Assembly (NCBI RefSeq): GCF_003596405.1
Contig: NZ_QYUR01000002.1
Coordinates: forward strand, 1,132,501 to 1,196,500
Source: Pseudomonas cavernicola
GTDB lineage: Bacteria; Pseudomonadota; Gammaproteobacteria; Pseudomonadales; Pseudomonadaceae
Direction: 5' to 3'
Length of the DNA stretch: 64,000 nucleotides
Position 1 is the first letter of the stretch. Every line of letters begins with the position of its first letter. The notes under the pieces are model-generated. The model made no database searches. It was not told the origin of the DNA and saw nothing but the letters and a program-made list of their open reading frames with translations. Below, piece after piece: positions 1 to 7,855 of the stretch. Position numbers and translations under genes: made by a program.

Positions 1-43
1 GAAACCACCGGGCTGGGTGCGCAAGAGGTGCATAGGGTTACCT

Positions 44-143
44 CCCTCTCCCGTTTACGGGAGAGGGATCGAGGGAGAGGGTTATAAGCCCACTGATAGA
101 CAACTGGCCCTCTCCCCAACCCTCTCCCGTAAACGGGAGAGGG
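44..143. repeat. Pair of CTCTCCC-type REP palindromes
   Basis: Two near-identical perfect palindromes of the form CTCTCCCGTAAACGGGAGAG lie at 44-67 and 120-143, with further CTCTCCC/GAGAGGG arms between them. The same palindrome recurs near 18980-19001, 19382-19407 and 29487-29506. They are non-coding, dispersed REP-like elements and could act as a terminator or mRNA-stabilising hairpin downstream of cobW. Confidence 0.7.
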
Positions 144-162
144 AGCAAACGTGGCGTGATGC

Positions 163-1215
163 TCACAGCAACGAGGTCTTCAGCTCGTTGCTGATAAGCG
201 CCTGGTCTAGCTCCTGGCCGATCACCACCAGATGGCTGGTGCGGCTTTCATCGGTGCGCCAGGCGCGATCGAAATGTTTGTCGAAACGCTTGCCGACCCC
301 TTGGATCAGCAGGCGCATGGGCTTGCCGGGAATCGCCGCGAAGCCCTTGATGCGCAGAACGCCATGGCGCTCGACCAGGCCATTGAGGGCGGTCAGCAGC
401 AGCGCTTCTTCCACTTCCGGCAGCTCGACGGCGAAGGAGTCGAACTCGTCGTGGTCGTGCTCTTCGTGGTCTTCCAGATCGTGGTGGGTCTTGCGGCCGT
501 CGATGTGCAGCTCGGTTTCCGAATTCAAGCCCAGCAGGATCGAGATCGGCAGCTCGCCACCGCGCGCTTCGATGACTTTCACCGCCGCCGGCAATTCTTC
601 CGCCACTTCTGCACGGACGGCGGCCAGCGCTTCAGGGCTGAGCAGGTCGGCTTTGTTGAGGATGACCAGGTCGGCGCTGGCCAGTTGGTCGGCGAACAAC
701 TCGTGCAGCGGCGATTCGTGGTCGAGGTTCGGGTCTTCACGGCGCTGGGCGTCGACCTGATCCGGGAAGGCGGCGAAGGTGCCGGCGGCCACGGCTGGGC
801 TGTCGACCACGGTGATGACCGCGTCGACGGTGCAGGCGTTGCGGATTTCCGGCCAATTGAAGGCTTGCACCAGTGGTTTGGGCAACGCCAGGCCGGAGGT
901 CTCGATGAGAATCTGGTCGAGGTCGCCACGCCGCGCCACCAGTTCACGCATGACCGGGAAGAACTCTTCCTGCACGGTGCAGCACAGGCAGCCGTTGGCC
1001 AGCTCGAACACCCGGCCGACGGCTTCTTCTTCACTGCAGCCGATCGAGCATTGCTTGAGGATTTCGCCGTCGATGCCGAGTTCGCCGAACTCGTTGACGA
1101 TCACCGCGATGCGTCGCCCTTCGGCGTTGTTGAGCATGTGTCGCAGCAGGGTGGTTTTACCGGCGCCGAGAAAGCCGGTAACGATGGTGACGGGAAGTTT
1201 GGCCAAGGTTTTCAT
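163..1215 (-). CDS. cobW: CobW-type cobalt chaperone GTPase
   Basis: This is a COG0523 (P47K/CobW) GTPase of 350 residues. It has a Walker A loop GFLGAGKTT at about residues 14-22, the family metal-binding motif GCLCC at 75-79, ETSG at 105-108, NKAD at 187-190 and a His/Asp-rich loop at about 244-257. CobW proteins are thought to deliver Co2+ to the cobaltochelatase in the aerobic cobalamin pathway. The ATG at 1215 was chosen because family homology begins at MKTLAKLP; the frame is open up to 1299, but those codons look like leader. A cobalamin riboswitch precedes it on the same strand, so expression should fall when B12 is plentiful. cobN would be expected to follow outside the window. Confidence 0.92.
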   Translation of the reverse strand: MKTLAKLPVTIVTGFLGAGKTTLLRHMLNNAEGRRIAVIVNEFGELGIDGEILKQCSIGCSEEEAVGRVFELANGCLCCTVQEEFFPVMRELVARRGDLDQILIETSGLALPKPLVQAFNWPEIRNACTVDAVITVVDSPAVAAGTFAAFPDQVDAQRREDPNLDHESPLHELFADQLASADLVILNKADLLSPEALAAVRAEVAEELPAAVKVIEARGGELPISILLGLNSETELHIDGRKTHHDLEDHEEHDHDEFDSFAVELPEVEEALLLTALNGLVERHGVLRIKGFAAIPGKPMRLLIQGVGKRFDKHFDRAWRTDESRTSHLVVIGQELDQALISNELKTSLL

Positions 1216-1344
1216 GCGTCGCGCAGCCCTGTTCAGATCGAAGCGAAATCGGATCGGCGGGCATGCGGGACGAGCGTAGCGGAGCACCAGGGCCCGCATT
1301 GCGAGTTCGCCACCGGATCACCCCGCCCGGTTGTCGTAAAAAGC

Positions 1345-1550
1345 AGCTCGAAGGCAGGTCTCCTGGCTCACGACCTGGCCCGCTCTCCTAATCAGGGGCC
1401 CCTCTCTTCGCCTTCCCGCGTACAGCAGTGGCATTGGAAGAGATCAAGTCGCTTACAGTTGCGGGGGCAGCCACGGCGTTCAACCGCGTTCCCTCTTAGC
1501 TCTGGCGCTAGCAAGCTCTGCCCAGAGAACCTCGAAGCGGCAAGGCTACG
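1345..1550 (-). promoter_or_regulatory. Cobalamin riboswitch upstream of cobW
   Basis: Read on the minus strand, this segment carries the hallmarks of an AdoCbl riboswitch. These are the GCTGCCCCCGCAACTGTAAG core (near 1452-1475) and the B12 box AGCCAGGAGACCTGCC at 1353-1368. About 140 bases of leader separate the B12 box from the cobW start. The boundaries are approximate because they were judged from motifs, not from a covariance model. Confidence 0.9.
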
Positions 1551-1642
1551 CAGTGCGTGGAGATGGGTCAATTCAGGTTGTGGGAAACAAGCGCCTATGG
1601 GGAGCTATCCCCAGGCCTACTGCATGCAGCGGTGCGCCGAAG

Positions 1643-1675
1643 TTGACGCTCTACCGGTGTTCGTGATGTTCTAGA
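1643..1675 (+). promoter_or_regulatory. Possible promoter for the cbtB riboswitch leader
   Basis: TTGACG at 1643-1648 resembles a sigma-70 -35 box just ahead of the plus-strand riboswitch. The -10 candidate about 17-18 bases later (near TGTTCT) is poor. The roughly 130-bp gap between the two riboswitches must contain promoters for both directions. Confidence 0.3.
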
Positions 1676-1679
1676 AAGG

Positions 1680-1905
1680 CTGTTTCAGGTGTCTTGCGCG
1701 GTCGTGCGCAAGGTGAAACGGGAAGTCGGTGCGCCCCTTGGGGCTAGTCCGACGCTGCCCCCGCAACGGTAAGCGAATGGTGGGATCGAAAAACCACTGT
1801 GCTACGAGTCATTAACAGGCTCTTGGGCATGGGAAGGTGAATCCCACAACACTGTGGATGTTCGCATCCAGCAGTCATCGCAAGCCCGGAGACCGGCCTG
1901 AAATC
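1680..1905 (+). promoter_or_regulatory. Cobalamin riboswitch upstream of cbtBA
   Basis: The plus strand shows GAAACGGGAAGTCGGTGCG near 1714-1732, the GCTGCCCCCGCAACGGTAAG core near 1754-1773, and a variant B12 box GCAAGCCCGGAGACCGGCCTG-like segment at 1880-1900. This is the standard arrangement of an AdoCbl riboswitch. It sits about 125 bases before the cbtB start and should repress cobalt import when cobalamin is abundant. Confidence 0.9.
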
Positions 1906-2025
1906 ATTACAGTTTGGCAAACCCGCGGTGGGCGGGCGCAAGCCGGAAGCTCGAGTGCATTCGCAGTCGACTCCTCGTGCGTTCCCTTCTGCTACGTTTT
2001 CATTTCCAGTTCAGAGGGAACGGTC

Positions 2026-2211
2026 ATGTCCACTAGCACCCTGACACATTCTGTCGAGGCCAGCGCCTCGCTATCGCAACGCCTGATCCTGGCCATCGGT
2101 GCCGGCCTGTTGGGCGCACTGCTGGTCTATTTTGCCGGCTTCTCGCAGATCGATGCCGTACACAACGCGGCGCACGATACCCGACACAGCTCCGCATTCC
2201 CGTGCCACTGA
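2026..2211 (+). CDS. cbtB: CbtB cobalt transporter subunit
   Basis: This small protein of 61 residues has one transmembrane helix (about residues 18-38) and a His-rich C-terminal tail (HNAAHDTRHSS...FPCH) typical of CbtB. CbtB is the small partner of CbtA in a predicted cobalt uptake system controlled by B12. The ATG at 2026 follows a GAGGGAA ribosome-binding site. cbtA starts 10 bases after the stop codon. The preceding riboswitch supports the assignment to cobalt import for cobalamin synthesis. The His tail probably binds the metal, which is inferred from the family. Confidence 0.93.
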   Translation: MSTSTLTHSVEASASLSQRLILAIGAGLLGALLVYFAGFSQIDAVHNAAHDTRHSSAFPCH

Positions 2212-2221
2212 GAGGCTTGCC

Positions 2222-2929
2222 ATGATCAAGCGCATCGCTCAGACGGCCGGCTTCAGCGGGCTGTTGGCGGCACTTTTACTGACTCTGTTGCAGAGTTTTT
2301 GGGTCGCACCGCTGATTCTTGAAGGGGAAACCTACGAGAACAGTGCACCGGCCACCGAACAGCCCAGCGAACATACGCATGAGGCCGGCGTTGCCGCCCA
2401 TGAGCACAGCGCCGAGGCCTGGGCGCCGGAAGATGGCTGGCAGCGCGTGCTGTCCACCACCGGCGGTAATCTGGTGGTGGCGGTGGGCTTCGCGCTGATG
2501 CTGGCCGGCCTGTACAGCCTGCGGACGCCGGGCCGGAGCTGGGAAGGCTTGCTCTGGGGCCTGGGCGGTTTCGCGACCTTCAGCCTGGCGCCTTCGCTGG
2601 GCTTGCCGCCGGAATTGCCGGGGACTGCCGCCGCCGATCTGACACTGCGCCAGTACTGGTGGGTGGGTACCGCCACGGCTACGGCGGTAGGTCTGGCGCT
2701 GATCGTCTTCGGTCGGCATTGGGCGCTGCGCATCGTTGGTTTGGTGTTGCTGCTGGTGCCGCATGTGATCGGTGCGCCGCAGCCCGAGGTGCATGCGAGC
2801 CTGGCGCCAGAGGCCCTGGAGCACCAGTTCATCTGGGCCTCGCTGATTACCAATGCGTTGTTCTGGTCGGCGCTGGGGTTGCTTTCGGCCTGGCTGTATC
2901 GCCATTTCGCCGGTTCGAACGCGGCGTGA
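2222..2929 (+). CDS. cbtA: CbtA cobalt transporter subunit
   Basis: This integral membrane protein of 235 residues has about five or six hydrophobic segments. A long hydrophilic loop after the first helix contains many His and Glu residues (around residues 40-70, including HTHEAG and AHEHSAE), plausible for metal capture. CbtA is the large subunit of the B12-regulated cobalt importer. It is co-transcribed with cbtB, from which it is separated by only 10 bases. A likely terminator follows at 2963-2996. Confidence 0.93.
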   Translation: MIKRIAQTAGFSGLLAALLLTLLQSFWVAPLILEGETYENSAPATEQPSEHTHEAGVAAHEHSAEAWAPEDGWQRVLSTTGGNLVVAVGFALMLAGLYSLRTPGRSWEGLLWGLGGFATFSLAPSLGLPPELPGTAAADLTLRQYWWVGTATATAVGLALIVFGRHWALRIVGLVLLLVPHVIGAPQPEVHASLAPEALEHQFIWASLITNALFWSALGLLSAWLYRHFAGSNAA

Positions 2930-2962
2930 CCAACCGCCCCGGCCCTCGGCCGGTTGCCTGCG

Positions 2963-2996
2963 AACCCGTTGACGGCGTTGCCATCAGCGGGTTTTT
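2963..2996 (+). terminator. Candidate intrinsic terminator after cbtA
   Basis: AACCCG (2963-2968) and CGGGTT (2988-2993) form the outer stem of a hairpin with further internal pairing, followed by a short T run. It would separate cbtBA from cobE-cobM, at least partly. Confidence 0.5.
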
Positions 2997-3026
2997 CGCT
3001 TTTGCTCAAGCCGCGGCGCCGCTGCT

Positions 3027-3437
3027 ATGACGGTCGCCCCGCTGTATATCGCCGGCCTGGGCTGCCGGCGTGGCTGTTCGGAAGCCGTGCTGCGCGAACT
3101 GCTGGAGCAGACGCTGCCTGCCTATGGTTTGCACCTGGTGGACTTGAGCGGGCTCGCCAGTATCGAGCAGAAGCGCACCGAGCCTGGCTTGCTGGCCTTG
3201 GCGCAAACGCTGGGGCTGCCGCTGGAGTTTTTCTCTGCCGCACAATTGGCAGCGTTCGACAGCCGGCTGACGCAACATTCCGCCATCGCCTTGCGCGCCA
3301 TCGGCAGCGCCGGGGTGGCCGAAGCCTGTGCCTTGGCACAGGTTGAGGCGTTGAGCGGCAGTCGGGCCGAACTGTTGATCAGCAAACACAGCAATGCCAG
3401 CGCCAGCTTCGCCCTGGCCAGCGTTCGGCGCGCATAA
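3027..3437 (+). CDS. cobE: CobE / CbiG C-terminal domain protein
   Basis: This is a stand-alone CbiG C-terminal domain of 136 residues. The glycine-rich start GLGCRRGCS (about residues 9-17) and the ISKHSNASASFALA segment near the end are typical of CobE. CobE belongs to the cobalamin pathway; its exact role in the aerobic route is uncertain, though a role near the CobM step or in acetaldehyde release has been proposed for the family. It lies 29 bases upstream of cobM on the same strand, and the two are almost certainly one operon. Confidence 0.85.
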   Translation: MTVAPLYIAGLGCRRGCSEAVLRELLEQTLPAYGLHLVDLSGLASIEQKRTEPGLLALAQTLGLPLEFFSAAQLAAFDSRLTQHSAIALRAIGSAGVAEACALAQVEALSGSRAELLISKHSNASASFALASVRRA

Positions 3438-3466
3438 GTGCTTACTTCACGATTCAGGAGAGACCC

Positions 3467-4225
3467 ATGACGGTCTATTTCATCGGCGCCGGCCCAGGCG
3501 ATCCGGAACTGATCACGGTCAAGGGTCAGCGCTTGATCCGTTCGTGTCCGGTGATTCTCTATGCCGGTTCGCTGGTGCCCGAGGCGGTGCTCGAAGGCCA
3601 TCGCGCGGGGCTGGTGGTGAATACCGCCGAACTGCATCTGGAGGAAATCATCGCGCTGATCAAAACGGCGCATGAGCAGGGCCAGGATATCGCCCGCGTG
3701 CACTCCGGCGACCCGTCGCTGTATGGCGCGATCGGCGAGCAGATTCGCCTGCTGCGCAAACTGCAGATTCCGTTCGAGATCATCCCGGGCGTCACTGCCA
3801 CCGCCGCCTGTGCGGCGCTGCTGGAAAGCGAGCTGACCCTGCCGGGGATCTCGCAAACTCTGATCCTCACCCGCTACGCGAGCAAAACCGCGATGCCGGC
3901 CGGTGAACAGTTGCCGGACTTGGCGCGCCATGGCGCGACCATGGCGATTCACCTGGGCATCAGCCATTTGCACAAGATCGTCGCCGAGCTGCTGCCGCAC
4001 TATGGCGCCGACTGCCCGGTGGCGGTGATTCACCGTGCCAGCTGGCCGGATCAGGACTGGGTCAGCGGCACCCTGGCCGACATCCAGCCCAAGGTGCAGG
4101 CCAAAGGTTTTCAGCGCACGGCGTTGATCCTGGTCGGCCGGGTGCTGGCGGCCGAGGACTTCGCTGACTCGAATCTTTACCGCGAAGGTCACGAGCACCT
4201 TTATCGGCCGGCGGACAAGGCCTGA
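3467..4225 (+). CDS. cobM: Precorrin-4 C(11)-methyltransferase
   Basis: This 252-residue protein is a class III tetrapyrrole methyltransferase. It shows the SAM-binding motif GAGPGDPELIT at residues 7-17 and the RVHSGDPSLYG motif at 77-87, both diagnostic. CobM transfers a methyl group from S-adenosylmethionine to C-11 of precorrin-4 to give precorrin-5 in aerobic B12 synthesis. An AGGAGAG ribosome-binding site precedes the ATG. It ends the cobalt/cobalamin group. No other cob methyltransferases are in the window, so the rest of the pathway is elsewhere. Confidence 0.95.
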   Translation: MTVYFIGAGPGDPELITVKGQRLIRSCPVILYAGSLVPEAVLEGHRAGLVVNTAELHLEEIIALIKTAHEQGQDIARVHSGDPSLYGAIGEQIRLLRKLQIPFEIIPGVTATAACAALLESELTLPGISQTLILTRYASKTAMPAGEQLPDLARHGATMAIHLGISHLHKIVAELLPHYGADCPVAVIHRASWPDQDWVSGTLADIQPKVQAKGFQRTALILVGRVLAAEDFADSNLYREGHEHLYRPADKA

Positions 4226-4401
4226 CGGCAGATAAAGGGCTGAGGCTCTTTAGGTTTTGCATTTTTCCAATGCGCGCAAACGCAGGCATAGGGATTATTT
4301 TCGTCTGGCTGTAACGCCAGAAACTGTCTTCACTCTATCAATGTGTCGGGCCTGATCCAGCCGTCCACGGCCGACGTCCCCCATCACATGAGGATAACAA
4401 G

Positions 4402-4656
4402 ATGACCATCAAGACTGCCGCTGCTGGCGCCGCCCTGGCCCTGGCGGCCGCTGGACTGTTCGCCAGCATCCCGACCCAATCCTTCGCCGAGGAAGCCCAG
4501 TCGGTGCACTGTTACGGCGTCAACGCCTGCAAAGGGAAAAATGACTGCAAGACCACGAAAAACGCCTGCAAAGGGCAGGGCTCCTGCAAGGGACAAGGCT
4601 TCAAGAGCATGACCCTGGCTGAGTGCAACAACGCCGGCGGCAAAGTCGGTCCGTAA
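4402..4656 (+). CDS. bufA: BufA-type bufferin precursor (periplasmic metallophore)
   Basis: This 84-residue peptide has a clear signal sequence (residues 1-29, ending TQSFA) and a mature part rich in Lys, Gly and Cys. It has six cysteines, at positions 37, 43, 49, 56, 62 and 75, in CKG-type repeats (ACKGKNDCK, ACKGQGSCKGQG). This matches the BufA2-type bufferins. These RiPP precursors have some cysteines converted by the MNIO enzyme BufB into heterocycles, and the product sequesters copper in the periplasm. It heads bufA-bufB-bufC. A TGTAAC at 4310-4315 could be an ECF-type -35 element, but no convincing -10 was seen. A strong hairpin follows the stop codon. Confidence 0.85.
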   Translation: MTIKTAAAGAALALAAAGLFASIPTQSFAEEAQSVHCYGVNACKGKNDCKTTKNACKGQGSCKGQGFKSMTLAECNNAGGKVGP

Positions 4657-4664
4657 GTGCGCCC

Positions 4665-4689
4665 GGGGTGGCCGATTGGCGGCCACCCC
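4665..4689 (+). other. Intercistronic hairpin between bufA and bufB
   Basis: GGGGTGGCC (4665-4673) and GGCCACCCC (4681-4689) form a perfect 9-bp GC-rich stem with a 7-base loop. No U-tract follows, so it is probably an RNA-stabilising or attenuating hairpin. It would let the precursor gene be expressed more strongly than the modifying enzymes. Confidence 0.65.
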
Positions 4690-4714
4690 GACCCCTTAGG
4701 CGAAGGAGCCCGGC

Positions 4715-5560
4715 ATGTCTTCAGCTACTCCCTGCCTCGGCTACGGCCTGGGGCTGCGCAGCACCTACTACAACGAGATACTCGAGCAGCGCCCGGCGGT
4801 GGACTGGTTCGAAGTCGTCTCGGAAAACTATCTGGTCGAGGGCGGTAAGGCGCTGTACTACCTGGACGCCATCGGCGAGCACTACCCGCTGGTGATGCAC
4901 GGCGTGTCGCTGTCCATCGGTGGCCCGCATCCGCTCGATCGCGACTACCTGCAGCAGCTCAAGCGTCTCGCCGAACGGGTGCAGCCGGAGTGGATCTCCG
5001 ACCACCTGTGTTGGAGCCGCGGTAACGCCCATCAACTGCACGACCTGCTGCCGCTGCCTTACACCGAAGAAAGCCTGCAGCATGTGGCTGCCCGTGTGCG
5101 CCAGGTGCAGGAGGTAATAGAGCGGCCGCTGGTGCTGGAAAATGTCTCCAGTTACGTGCGCACCGCGAACTCTGATTTCAGCGAATGGCAGTTCCTCGCC
5201 GCCCTCAGCGAGCTGAGTGGCTGCGAGTTACTGCTGGACGTCAACAACGTCTACGTCAGCGCGCGCAATCACGGCTTCGAGCCCTGGGACTTTATCAGCG
5301 CGCTGCCGGCCGCGCGGATTCGTCAGCTGCACCTGGCCGGGCATAGCGACTACGGCAGCTACCTGATCGACACCCACGATCAGCCAGTCAGCGATCCGGT
5401 CTGGCAGCTCTATCAGCGTACCCTGCAGCATCTCGGGCCGGTCGCCACCCTGCTGGAGCGCGACGATCACTTCCCGCCCTTGGCCGAGCTGCTCGCCGAA
5501 CTGGACCAGGCCCGCGCCCTCGGCGCCATAGCACTCGGCACGGAGGCCGCATGCGCCTGA
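4715..5560 (+). CDS. bufB: BufB, MNIO-family (DUF692) bufferin-modifying oxidase
   Basis: This 281-residue protein is a DUF692/MNIO TIM-barrel enzyme. Candidate iron ligands and family motifs are visible: MHGVSLSIGG (61-70), SDHLCW (95-100), LENVSSY (141-147), DVNNVYVS (175-182), HLAGH (206-210) and DTHDQPV (219-225). MNIO enzymes use multinuclear non-heme iron to oxidise cysteines of RiPP precursors. Placed between bufA and bufC, it should modify the upstream Cys-rich peptide. Its stop overlaps the bufC start by 10 bases, indicating translational coupling. Confidence 0.93.
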   Translation: MSSATPCLGYGLGLRSTYYNEILEQRPAVDWFEVVSENYLVEGGKALYYLDAIGEHYPLVMHGVSLSIGGPHPLDRDYLQQLKRLAERVQPEWISDHLCWSRGNAHQLHDLLPLPYTEESLQHVAARVRQVQEVIERPLVLENVSSYVRTANSDFSEWQFLAALSELSGCELLLDVNNVYVSARNHGFEPWDFISALPAARIRQLHLAGHSDYGSYLIDTHDQPVSDPVWQLYQRTLQHLGPVATLLERDDHFPPLAELLAELDQARALGAIALGTEAACA

Positions 5561-6351
5561 ACGACTGGCAGCGCGAGCTAGAGGCCTACCTGCTCGGCGT
5601 ACAGACGCAGCCCAACACGGCGTTGCGCGACAGCCTGCTCGGCAGCCCCGCCTTGAGCGCCGAGGAAGGCCTGGCGATCTACCACAACGCCTACCGGGCG
5701 CGGCTGTTGGATGCCCTGCGCGAAGACTACCCGACCCTGCACCATTGGCTCGGTGACGACGAGTTCGAGGGTCTGGCGAGTGCCTATCTGCAAGCCCATC
5801 CATCCCGCCATTTCAGCCTGCGCTGGCTGGGTGCGCGGCTAGCGGATTTCATCGACGGCTATCTGGTCGCCGCACAGAGCGCCCCGCTGGCCGAACTGGC
5901 GCGTCTGGAATGGGCTTTCACCCTGGCCTTCGACGCCGCGGATGGCGAACCCCTGACCTTGCAGAGCATGGCCACGCTGCCGCCCGCGGATTGGCCCGAG
6001 CTACGGGTACGCCTGCTGCCCAGCGTGCAGTGGCTGGTCTGCCACTACAACAGCCTGGCGTTGTGGCGCGCACTCAAGGCCGCGGAGGAGACGCCAGCCA
6101 GCACACTGCTGGAGCAGCCGCACGTCTGTCTGATCTGGCGCCAGGGCCTGGTCAGCCGATACCGCAGCCTGGGCCCGGCGGAAGCCGAGGCGCTGCAGGG
6201 CATGGGCGTGCAGGGCTGGAGCTTCGCCGAACTCTGTGCCCGGCTCAGTGAGCAGGGCGAAGCTCCGGCCCTGCAAGCCGCCTCCTGGCTCAAGCAGTGG
6301 CTGAGCGACGGGCTGCTGCAGCGGGTGTCTGTCATAGACAAAGGTTGTTGA
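5551..6351 (+). CDS. bufC: BufC, DUF2063 partner protein
   Basis: This 266-residue protein has the DUF2063 N-terminal domain (residues about 5-95, including GLAIYHNAYRARLLDALREDYP). That domain is the recognition partner that accompanies MNIO enzymes and helps present the precursor peptide. The ATG at 5551 lies inside the last codons of bufB, giving tight coupling. A bufD (DoxX-like membrane protein), often present in such operons, is absent here; the next gene is a fatty-acid cyclopropanase. Confidence 0.88.
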   Translation: MRLNDWQRELEAYLLGVQTQPNTALRDSLLGSPALSAEEGLAIYHNAYRARLLDALREDYPTLHHWLGDDEFEGLASAYLQAHPSRHFSLRWLGARLADFIDGYLVAAQSAPLAELARLEWAFTLAFDAADGEPLTLQSMATLPPADWPELRVRLLPSVQWLVCHYNSLALWRALKAAEETPASTLLEQPHVCLIWRQGLVSRYRSLGPAEAEALQGMGVQGWSFAELCARLSEQGEAPALQAASWLKQWLSDGLLQRVSVIDKGC

Positions 6352-6439
6352 GCCTATAGCGAGGTCGTTGAGCCTCTAGCTTGGCGTGGGAGTCATTTGA
6401 ACTACGCTTGCACTGACGAGTGTGAACGTGGAGCTTCCT

Positions 6440-7630
6440 ATGCTGGCACAACTTCCGCCGACCTTGCGCGACCTTCAATTGCCACTGCGGCTGCGCTTGT
6501 GGAACGGCCATGAACTCGACCTCGGCCCTGCGCCGAGCGTCACCATGGTGCTCAAGGATCCGAGCCTGGTCGCGCAATTCACCCACCCCAGCCTGGATGC
6601 GCTGGGCGGCGCTTTCGTGGAGGGGCGGTTGGGCCTTGAGGGGCCGATCAGCGAAGTCATTCGCATCGGCGATATCCTCAGCCAAGCGCTGCTCGGCGAG
6701 GGTGAGGCGACCCCGCCGAAGCGCACCAAGCATGACAAGGCCACCGATGCCGCCGCCATTTCCTATCATTACGACCTCTCCAACGAGTTCTACGCACTCT
6801 GGCTGGATCGCGAGATGGTCTACTCCTGTGCCTACTTCGAGACCGGCACGGAAGACCTCGAGCAGGCCCAACAGGCCAAGCTGCGTCACCTCTGCCGCAA
6901 ACTGCGCCTGCAGCCGGGCGAGCGTCTGCTCGATGTCGGTTGTGGCTGGGGCGGTTTAGCGCGCTTTGCCGCCCGCGAGTTCGGCGTGCAGGTGTACGGC
7001 ATCACCCTCAGCCAAGCTCAACTGGACTTGGGCCGCGAGCGGGTCACGGCCGAAGGGCTGGACGCTCAGGTGCAGTTGGAACTGCTGGACTACCGCGATC
7101 TGCCGCAGGACGGTCGTTTCGACAAGGTCGTCAGCGTCGGCATGTTCGAACATGTCGGCCACGCCAACCTGCCGCTCTACTGTCAGCACCTTTACGGTGC
7201 GGTGCGAGCCGGCGGGCTGGTGCTGAACCACGGCATCACCGCCAAGTACACCGATGGCCGCCCGGTCGGGCGCGGCGCCGGCGCGTTTATCGGCCGTTAC
7301 GTGTTCCCCCACGGCGAACTGCCGCATCTGGCCAATATGACTAAGCACCTCAGCGAGGTGGGCCTGGAAGTAGTGGATGTGGAAAGCCTGCGCCGGCATT
7401 ACGCCCGCACCCTGGAGTTTTGGAGCGCGCGTTTGGAGAGCAAGCTGGCGCAAGCCGCCACGCTGGTGCCGGAGCAGGTGCTGCGGATCTGGCGCCTGTA
7501 CCTGGCCGGCTGTGCCTATGGGTTTGCCCAAGGCTGGATGAACCTGCATCAGATTCTGGCGGTCAAGCCGTTAAGCGATGGCTCGCACGATCTGCCCTGG
7601 AGTCGGGCCGATCTGTACCGCGAAACCTGA
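6440..7630 (+). CDS. Cyclopropane-fatty-acyl-phospholipid synthase family protein
   Basis: This SAM-dependent lipid methyltransferase of about 396 residues carries the CFA-synthase signature. It has YHYDLSNEFYALWLD near residues 105-120, the SAM-binding loop LLDVGCGWGGLARFAA near 160-175, and VSVGMFEHVGH. Such enzymes add a methylene bridge to unsaturated acyl chains of membrane phospholipids. The ATG at 6440 has a GGAG box 6 bases upstream; an in-frame GTG at 6422 is the alternative. It is shorter and more divergent at the N-terminus than E. coli Cfa, so the exact substrate is open. Confidence 0.88.
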   Translation: MLAQLPPTLRDLQLPLRLRLWNGHELDLGPAPSVTMVLKDPSLVAQFTHPSLDALGGAFVEGRLGLEGPISEVIRIGDILSQALLGEGEATPPKRTKHDKATDAAAISYHYDLSNEFYALWLDREMVYSCAYFETGTEDLEQAQQAKLRHLCRKLRLQPGERLLDVGCGWGGLARFAAREFGVQVYGITLSQAQLDLGRERVTAEGLDAQVQLELLDYRDLPQDGRFDKVVSVGMFEHVGHANLPLYCQHLYGAVRAGGLVLNHGITAKYTDGRPVGRGAGAFIGRYVFPHGELPHLANMTKHLSEVGLEVVDVESLRRHYARTLEFWSARLESKLAQAATLVPEQVLRIWRLYLAGCAYGFAQGWMNLHQILAVKPLSDGSHDLPWSRADLYRET

Positions 7631-7655
7631 AAGCTGCGCGCGACGGGGCAGCCGT

Positions 7656-7855
7656 AGAGGCTGTTCACGATCTCGCGAGCTAAGGTCAGGCAAGGCGAAA
7701 TCGGGCGCAACGTAGCGAAGCGGAGTAACAGCCAAAGGCTGGCCCGCAGGGCGAGCGAAGCGAGTCAAAAGCGCAGTTTACAAGTAGTAAATGTGCATTT
7801 TGAGCCCGATTTCAACGCAGCATGGCCGACGCGCAGCAGATCATGAACAGGCTCT
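7656..7855. mobile_element. MITE-like element with terminal inverted repeats (copy 1)
   Basis: A 200-bp non-coding element is bounded by AGAGGCTGTTCACGATCT (7656-7673) and the inverse of AGAGCCTGTTCATGATCT (7838-7855), 16 of 18 matching. About 60 bp of its interior (around 7700-7770) is shared, inverted, with the element at 25126-25398. It holds no transposase. Its right end reaches the stop codon of the neighbouring cardiolipin synthase (TAA at 7855-7857). Confidence 0.7.

Noticed and set aside
1..40. Possible 3' end of a gene (reading ...AGCARGA then stop at about 33-35).
   Set aside because: Too short to identify and no upstream context within the window.
17..760. Long plus-strand open frames over cobW, such as 17-760 and 232-1674.
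   Set aside because: They are antisense shadows of a GC-rich gene; the minus frame has clear CobW motifs.
4310..4340. TGTAAC as an ECF sigma -35 box before bufA.
   Set aside because: No matching -10 element at the right spacing, so it is not listed as a promoter.
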